DNA from: Saposhnikovia divaricata
Taxonomy: Eukaryota > Streptophyta > Magnoliopsida > Apiales > Apiaceae
Assembly: GCA_036435485.1 (NCBI GenBank)
Contig: CM071598.1
Span: 177,950,148 to 178,014,147, forward strand
Direction of reading: 5' to 3'
DNA length: 64,000 nt
Numbering within the stretch: position 1 is the stretch's first letter; each line of letters begins with the position of its first letter. Position numbers and translations under genes: made by a program. The notes below the pieces were generated by a model. That model was given only the letters and a program-made list of their open reading frames with translations. It was not told where the DNA came from and ran no database searches. Shown here piece after piece: positions 57,599 to 64,000 of the stretch.

Positions 57599-58137
57599 AA
57601 GAATTTATCTTACTCCAAAATATAACATAACTTAAAATAATATAAATATGTTAAAAATATATTTATATTATCAACAAATAATTATTATTAAAAAATTTTA
57701 AAATTAAAATTAAATAAAACTGATATTTTATGAAAAATTAAAATTATTAATAAATAAATAAATTACAAAAAACTTATATACATTTTTTATAAAAAAATTT
57801 ATGCATCGCACGGGTATAGATCTAGTTCTCTAATAAATAATATTTCAAAGGACTTTGCAAGGATGCATTGTGACAAAATTTTATATAAGTTTGATGGTTG
57901 GCACCTGGTATTGCTGAAGGTTCACGATGATCTTTTCAATTTTTTATTTTAACATTTAACAGTAGCACCTACTAATATAATTTTCTCTTTTTAAAGCAAG
58001 TTCAATACTAAATGCAAAATAATTATAATTATTGATATAATTTGAAATTAAAAAGTATTTTTTTATGTTAAAATAGAATTTCAAGCTATATGCATTTTGT
58101 ATCAAAATAGTTCCAAATTAAATTATATTTTTATCTT
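57599..58137. repeat. 539-bp direct repeat, right flank of LINE-B
   Basis: Second copy of 53717-54255, starting right after the truncated LINE 5' end. Differences are few (for example aagctatatgc against aagataaatgc near the right end). Confidence 0.92.
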
Positions 58138-58279
58138 ACTCTCCTAACTTTCATTTAAAGTACACCAATATATAACTAATTAAATGATGATGTTTGCATT
58201 AAATATGTGTTTTTTAACACTTGAAGTTATAATATAACTATAAAATCAAAAATAGCATTACACTGAAATTGTTCTTAAA

Positions 58280-59000
58280 TTGTGTTGTGGAATAAAACTA
58301 GGTTACGATTTGTAATTAATGCTAGGGTGGTTGAGCGTCGAGCTTTAATGGCTGTTTCCGTGTTACGAGACTGATCGGTCCTCACAGAGTGCCTACGTAT
58401 CTCGTTATTGAGAATCAAGCCAGGACGTAGTTCTAGGTGATGGTGCCCTCGAGGCTATAGAGGCGAGAGCTCACCTAGGACGCAGTGGCTTGTATGTCCA
58501 TATTCGAGGATTAAGCCAAAACGTAAGTGACGTATTGAGCTCTGCCCAAAAAACGTTGTTCTGAGATGAGGGGTTAGACCCTTTATATAGGCTGAGAAAC
58601 CCTAGAATTATGGTAGGAGTCAGAGACTTGGTGGACAAGTCTTCCTTGAGGAAGGTTCTAGATCTCTTCCTCATAGGAATCAATTTCCATGTTGAAATAT
58701 GTATCTTGGAGGCTAAGTCAGGCAAGAGTAATATCCTTGTTTGACTCTTATTTGCTGAGCTGTTTATTACCCTTAATATTAATTACGAAATTAATATTAT
58801 AAATAGGGTTTGGGCCCATCTGGTGGGCCCCACATTTGGACCATTCCGGGTCTAATTAATGCCACATTAAATGTGTCTTTAGGGCTTACTTTTAGCCCAT
58901 ATCTTTGCCCCCCAACTTCTAGGAAAACTGATCAGGTTTTCCTTGAAGTTTTAACGGCCTTTTTCGAGACTTGGGTCAGGGTTCATCTTTGTACACTAGT
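58280..59000 (-). repeat. Part of the gypsy 3' LTR with TATA box
   Basis: Minus-strand CTATATAAAG at 58581-58590 is a good TATA box. The region downstream on that strand (58560-58300) has a conserved-looking R-U5 style stretch (gtgcctacgtatctcgttat on the plus strand) met in plant gypsy LTRs. It lies downstream of the minus-strand integrase, as a 3' LTR should. The low-coordinate end is near 58290 and the high-coordinate end was not determined. Confidence 0.5.
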
Positions 59001-59049
59001 GTTTCACGAGTATTGTCTTTATGTAAAGCGTGGAGCAACCGACGCGTTC

Positions 59050-59450
59050 ACGACAATGTTAATTCGATGCTAATCGGCACTAATCAGCCTTAACGATGCT
59101 TAAACAATGTTTAAACGACGTTAAACGGCATAAAACGGCACTAAACGGCGCTAGACGGCGCTAAACAGCCTTAAACAATGTTTAAACAGTGTTAAACAAT
59201 GTTAAAAGGATAAAATGGCACTCACGGTGCTAAACGACACAACTCGGTGCTAATCGGCACTAAACGGTGCTTAAACGACACTAATCGGTGCAAATCGGCA
59301 CTAAACGGTGCTAACGACATTATCGGTGCTATTGGCACTAACGATGCTATCAGCACTAATGGTGCTATCGGCACTAACGGTGCTTACAGCACTAACGGTG
59401 CTATCACCACCAACGGTGTTATCGGCACTAATGGCGCTAAATGGTGATCG
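59050..59450. repeat. Short-period array (taaacggcact / taacggtgct)
   Basis: Dozens of copies of an 11-14 bp motif around ctaaacggcac and actaacggtgct. It yields repetitive frames such as TNGAIGTNGA, which are not genes. It lies within the gypsy 3' region or LTR. Confidence 0.8.
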
Positions 59451-59639
59451 GCTGACGTTTTCTGAAAACGTTGAATCATCATTATCATGTTTGAATCATC
59501 ACTAACGTGTTTCAATGTTCTGAACCACTTTAGGGAGGTATGAAGCGAGTCAGGGGTGTGCTGAATATCAAAGTGATTTTTCAAGGTTGACGGACCATCA
59601 GCATCCACTTCCAGTTGGCTAAGGCCCTCAAAAAATGAG

Positions 59640-60182
59640 GTGATCGGCAAAGGATGGTCCAAGACTATAGAAAATTCAATTAGCTTCGCGTGGACAGTAA
59701 GATCGTCCAAATCTGACATCCGGAGCTCAAGATATGGCCCAAACAGCGTCAACAGTCCGTGTAGGACTAGAAATCAGTCTTGGTCGGCTGACACCCTCCT
59801 TGGAGCTTGGCCGGCCAAGGGGTGGTCGGATAGTGGTCTCTAAGACTATAGAAAACTCAGAGATCTTCGCGTAGACTGTAAGATCGTCCAAATCTGATAC
59901 CCGGAGCTCAAGATATGGCCCAAACAGCGTCAACAGTCCGTGTAGGATTGAAAATCAGTCTTGGTCGGCTGACGCCCTCCTTGGAGCCTGGTCGGCCAAG
60001 GGGTGGTCGGCTAGTGGTCTCCAAGACTATATAAAACTCAGAGATCTTCGCGTGGACTGTAAGATCGTCCAAATCTGATACCCGGAGCTCAAGATATGGC
60101 CCAAACAGCGTCAACAGTCCGTGTAGGACTGAAAATCAGTCTTGGTCGGCTGACGCCCTCCTTGGAGCTTAGTCGGCTAGTA
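59640..60182. repeat. Three-copy 181-bp tandem repeat
   Basis: Copies at about 59640-59820, 59821-60001 and 60002-60182. Each has aagactatagaaaactcaga, gtaagatcgtccaaatctga, ggagctcaagatatggccca, and ends with cttggtcggctgacgccctc. Copies 2 and 3 are nearly identical. A related fragment (gcgtggactgcttacgg, ctcaagatatggcc) lies in the solo LTR at 61700. Confidence 0.88.
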
Positions 60183-60199
60183 AACCCGGACCTGAAAAT

Positions 60200-60420
60200 C
60201 ATCCGTGGTCTTGAGGATCGAGAAACTTGATCTTGATCTCAAGTCATCCGTGATCTTAAGGATCAAGAAACTTGATCTTAATCTCAAGGATCAAGAAACT
60301 TGATCTTGATCTCAAATCACTATTTTGGTCATTTGTGACTTTGTTATCTTAAGGATCAAGAATCTTGGTCTTGATCTGAAATCATCCGTGATCTCAAGGA
60401 GAATCATCCAAGATTCGCTA
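60200..60420. repeat. aaggatcaagaa / ttgatcttgat repeat block
   Basis: Repeated aaggatcaagaaacttgatc with local palindromes. The same vocabulary resumes at 62400-62620 beyond the solo LTR. Confidence 0.7.
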
Positions 60421-60447
60421 AAAAAGTCGAGATTCAGGATCAGAAAC

Positions 60448-62145
60448 TGTTTGCTAATAACGCGCAAGCGTACACGGTCACAAGTAATATATGAATAAGT
60501 CGAGTTCGTTCCCAGAGAGATCTGGTTATGGTTTTAATTCAGTAGATGTACCTATGCAACAATGTATGATTATTATTCACTGCTAAGACAATTAACAAAT
60601 TGGAGTTTGATTAACTAAAAATTAACTAAGAAACAAATTAACAAACTAAGAATTAACTAACTAACGAGAATTTAAATCTAATTACTGCTGCAAGAGAAAG
60701 CATGGAATCCTAACTTCATTAAATACTTTGCTTAGATCTGACGCCTTTAATCACTATATGCAATGGTTATGATATCTGATCGGACAACACGAAACAAGTA
60801 TACGCTACTTCTCAGTATACGAATACCAAACTAAACATACATCCACAAAAGAGATAGAAGATGAATAGACACCAATTATGCTTAGACCCTATATATCTAT
60901 AGAATTTGAAAACATAACGGTTGAAGAACAAGTTATCCATTAAGATCACACAGGGCAATATAAGTATTTTCATCTCATACTACGAATCATGTTGATAAAC
61001 AATCATGAACCTATGCTAGCATGGCAAGTTCTAAATCTCAAGATCCACTTTCACTTCACAAGAGATTAACAAATTAGATGTTAGCTACGCATCTAGCAAT
61101 TAAGCACAACCATACGAGGATATCAGATATACATCACACACAGATCTTTAAAGCAATCAAGATACTAAAGCTCCATAAATAAATCTGTTAGAATCCCATG
61201 ACAACGATTAGTTCATAATCGAACCTCTCGTCATCATGGGATCTGATGAAACCATGATAAAAACAAAGTATGAAAAGATACAAATAAATCTAAGTAATTG
61301 ATATATAATGGTTCTCTCCTAATGATACAAATTACAAGGGTTGGATGTGTTTATATAGGCTCTAGAAGTCTTGCCCACCAAGCAATTGCCGTTTCAGAGT
61401 TGGAATAGAAGATTGGCAATTTCCGTTCTTGAATGAGAATAGAATTGCAAATTCCATGTATAGATCTGATTCTGGAATGTTCTAGCCGCCCAGAGAAATT
61501 ACCATACTTATTAGAAGTAGGAATTATAGCAATTTCCTTGTCAAAGTTGAATTTCTGCAGCTCGGCACATAATACGTTTCCTAAACTGATTCGGTTTTGT
61601 AGGAAAAATTCGTAGCTGACTTTTCTTAAGTATTTCTGGAACGTTCAAATCATAGTTGGACCTCTGGACCACCTTAGAATGATAGAGAATCTCGTTATCT
61701 TCGCGTGGACTGCTTACGGGCCTCAAACGGACTTCTAGAACTCAAGATATGGCCAAAACAGTAATTTTCAAGATTTTCCAAGCGCAACCTGCGCCCAGCA
61801 GTCTGTTTGTCGCGCAGCCTGCGCCAACCACGCTCAACCTGCCCATGCAACACCTGTCCCATATTGTAGAAAATCTCCCAAGCTTCGCGTGGGCAGTAAG
61901 ATCGCTGAAAACGGACTTCTAGAACTCCAGATATGTCCAAAACAGTGTAGACTGCGCAATTGTCTCAGAAATCCGAATTTCAATCAATTAATTCTCCAAA
62001 AACGATAGAAGCATCCACCTTAATCAACATTCTCGTAAATCTGCACAACTAAGCAAAACACATCAAAATTACAACAAACTTGAGCCCAAGACAATCAATT
62101 TAAGCCGATATGGAACGCTCCAAGTGGATATAAATCCACTTATCA
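60448..62145. mobile_element. Probable solo LTR, 1698 bp
   Basis: Starts TGTTTGCTAATAACGCGC and ends ATCCACTTATCA, with a 5-bp target duplication GAAAC (60443-60447 and 62146-62150). The flanks rejoin into related sequence (aaaaagtcgagattcagga and aaaaaatcgagattcagga lie on the two sides). No internal coding region, PBS or second LTR was seen. The start and end motifs resemble long LTRs of plant gypsy elements. Confidence 0.7.
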
Positions 62146-62159
62146 GAAACTATCCGAGG

Positions 62160-62830
62160 TTCGCTGAAAAAATCGAGATTCAGGACCACGAACTAACCCG
62201 CGATCGGCCGGACCACGGAGTAGCTCGTGATCGGCCACAAGGTGATCGGCCAAAGGGCTCCAAGCCACCATGGTCGGCCACACCATGGTAGGCTGGAAGG
62301 TGGTCGTCCGAAAGGCCCGAAATCTTCGTGGTCGGTTGGGAGGTGGTCGGCTGCGGCCCCTCGTGCGCCGTGGTAGGCCACTTCATGGTAGGCTAGGAAA
62401 TCCGGACTTGAAAACCATCCGTGGCCTTGAGGATCAAGAATCTTGATCTTGATTTTGATCTCAAGTTACTATCTCGGTCATTCGTGACTTCGTTACCTTA
62501 AGGATCAAGAACCTTGATCTTGATCTTAAGTCGTCAGGGATCTAGGATCTAAAATCATCCGTGATCCTAAGGATCAAGAACCTTGATCTTGATCTTTAGT
62601 CGTCAGTTTGGTCATTCGTGACTCCTAACGATATTACTCCTTAATTCATGATTAGCACTGCTAATCTTGTGCTTAAGGCTAAACTCGTTACTTAACTTCT
62701 TAAGCGCAATCATCCTTTCAAAGGTCGTCCGTTTCGTGACTTCAGCAAATATATCAGCTGTTTCTTCTCCGGCTTGTATGAATTATAACGATTCTTTCTG
62801 TATAACGGGGATAATTTCTGTCCTTTTTTC
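62160..62830. repeat. GC-richer gypsy 3' region (ggtcggcca repeats)
   Basis: Degenerate cgtgatcggccaca / gtggtcggctg units to about 62390, then aaggatcaagaatcttgatc units to about 62620. It continues the block cut by the solo LTR. Short frames here are by-products. Confidence 0.6.
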
Positions 62831-62832
62831 AT

Positions 62833-64000
62833 CTATAAACGATGGATGGCCTCGTTCCCATCCAAGGTCTCCAACTTGTAGGATCTTCGTCCTAGCATCT
62901 TCTTGACTCGATACGGCCCTTCCCAATTAGGGGCTAGCTTTCCCTTCTGACCAACTCCAGAAGCTTCTATCTTCCTTAGAACCAGTTCGCCTTGCCGAAA
63001 GAACCTCTCCTTAACCCTTCGGTTGTAGTGGAAGGATGCTCTCTTCTGATGCTCTGCATTCCAGGCATTTGCTTCATCCCTAACCTCATCAATTAGGTCT
63101 AGGGCAAGCCTCATGCCTTCTTCATTAGTCTCTTGCTCATATGCCTCAACTCGAGGTGATGCATGCATGATCTCTAGGGGCACAACTGCCTCGGCTCTAT
63201 AAGCCAACAAAAAACGGGGTCGCTCCAGTTGTCACTTTGCAAGTGGGGCGATATGCCCAAATTATAAGCAGTAACTCATCCACCCAAGTGTTTCTTGAGC
63301 GTTCGACCCTTTTCTCCAATCCATCAAGGATTATCCGATTGGCTATCTCTGCCTGTCCATTAGCTTGCGGGTGTGCTACTGAAGTAAAACGAAGATCAAT
63401 AGCATTTTCCTCACAGTACTTCTTGAATTCTTCATTGTTGAATTGCGTCCCATTATCCGTCACAAGGATTCGCGGGATTCCATATCTACAGATCACGTTC
63501 TCCCAAAAGAACTGGGCAACTTGCTTGGTGGTTATCTTGGCTAGGGGTTTAGCCCCAATTCACCTAGTGAAGTAGTCGATGGCTACTATCAAAAACTTTC
63601 TTTGTGCAGTTGCTACGGGAAAGGGAACAAGTATATCCATTCCCCACATTGCAAACGGAATAGGGGAGCTAATCGAGGTCAACATCTCAGGCGGCTGCCT
63701 TACAATCGGAGCGTGCTTTTGGCACCTCTCACACCTCTTAACATAATCTTTTTCATCAGCCAACATCTCTGGCCAATAGAATCCTAGACGAGTGATCTTG
63801 TGAGGTAGGGCTCTGCCCCCAAGTGTTGTCCACAGATCCCTCCATGAACTTCTTCCAGCGCTTCTCTTGCCTCGTGGGGCCTTAAACAGTTCAGGTATGG
63901 GATGACAAACGATCTCTTGTATAGGATGCCTTCAATCAAGGCGTATCTCAATGCTCTCACTGACAACTTCCGTGCCTCCAGAGCATTGTCGGGGAGCCAA
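62833..64000 (-). pseudogene. Ty3/gypsy integrase (Tat-like), runs off the right edge
   Basis: Order on the minus strand: a start region EGILYKRSFVIPYLNCL and VHGGICGQHLGA (His pair), CERCQKHAP (Cys pair of the HHCC finger), then WGMDILVPFP (first Asp), TDNGTQFNNEEF (second Asp) and AHPQANGQAEIANR (Glu). The C-terminal part is YNRRVKERFFRQGELVLRKI and GKLAPNWEGPYRVKKMLGR. The absence of a chromodomain and the KLAPNWEGPY motif suggest the Tat lineage. It is broken by a frameshift near 63775, a TGA at 63560-63562 where Trp is expected, and a shift near 63200. RT and gag would lie beyond base 64000. Confidence 0.9.

Noticed and set aside
58810..59073. 87-codon plus-strand frame
   Set aside because: Lies in gypsy LTR/3' sequence on the opposite strand with no domain.
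59247..59505. Frames with repeated TNGAIGTNGA
   Set aside because: Translation of the short-period DNA array; no protein evidence.

Overview
This is nuclear DNA from a flowering plant, very probably a eudicot and possibly an asterid (the family cannot be fixed from the sequence). The reasons are AT-rich composition, GT-AG introns, plant-type LINE, copia, gypsy, CACTA, hAT, MULE and Helitron elements, and two genes whose best remembered relatives are plant proteins. Nothing bacterial or organellar was seen.

Only two cellular genes can be supported, both on the minus strand. One is a five-exon PLAC8-domain membrane protein (10788-13491, 249 aa predicted). The other is a two-exon NOSIP/CSU1-type RING/U-box protein (16043-20488, 304 aa predicted, 3.5 kb intron). 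An 852-bp block at the left edge (1-852) recurs without visible difference at 15026-15877, just downstream of the NOSIP stop codon.

The rest is mostly transposable elements, many nested. 1-10 kb: hAT-like MITEs, a degenerate hAT-like element with its own nested MITE, a SINE-like piece, and a Helitron pair arranged head to tail. 21-25 kb: a 5'-truncated LINE with a 16-bp target-site duplication. 26-28.5 kb: a Helitron terminus, a SINE-like piece, a pogo/Emigrant-like end and a tandem repeat. 28.9-45.8 kb: a complete but decayed Ty1/copia element on the minus strand (LTRs of about 505 bp, TSD CGCAC, Met-tRNA PBS). It carries a large extra reading frame after pol, a MULE-like MITE in the gag-pol region, and a 4.8-kb CACTA element in its 5' LTR. 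46-51.3 kb: decayed Helitron DNA with a helicase remnant, exon-like sequence and nested MITEs. 53.7-58.1 kb: a 5'-truncated LINE bounded by a 539-bp direct repeat. 58.2-64 kb: the 3' part of a Ty3/gypsy element (integrase, repetitive 3' region, LTR promoter) interrupted by a probable 1.7-kb solo LTR.

The most unusual observations are: (i) the 539-bp repeat that meets both ends of the LINE; (ii) a scattered set of 9-31 bp oligo-A/T insertions flanked by direct repeats, several sharing the TTTAGC-A(n) end of the full LINE, which look like extreme 5'-truncated retroinsertions; (iii) the post-pol reading frame of the copia element; (iv) a roughly 176-bp satellite inside the CACTA element; (v) the near-perfect 852-bp repeat. 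No wholly new defence or metabolic system was found. All identities, repeat boundaries and counts were read by eye.
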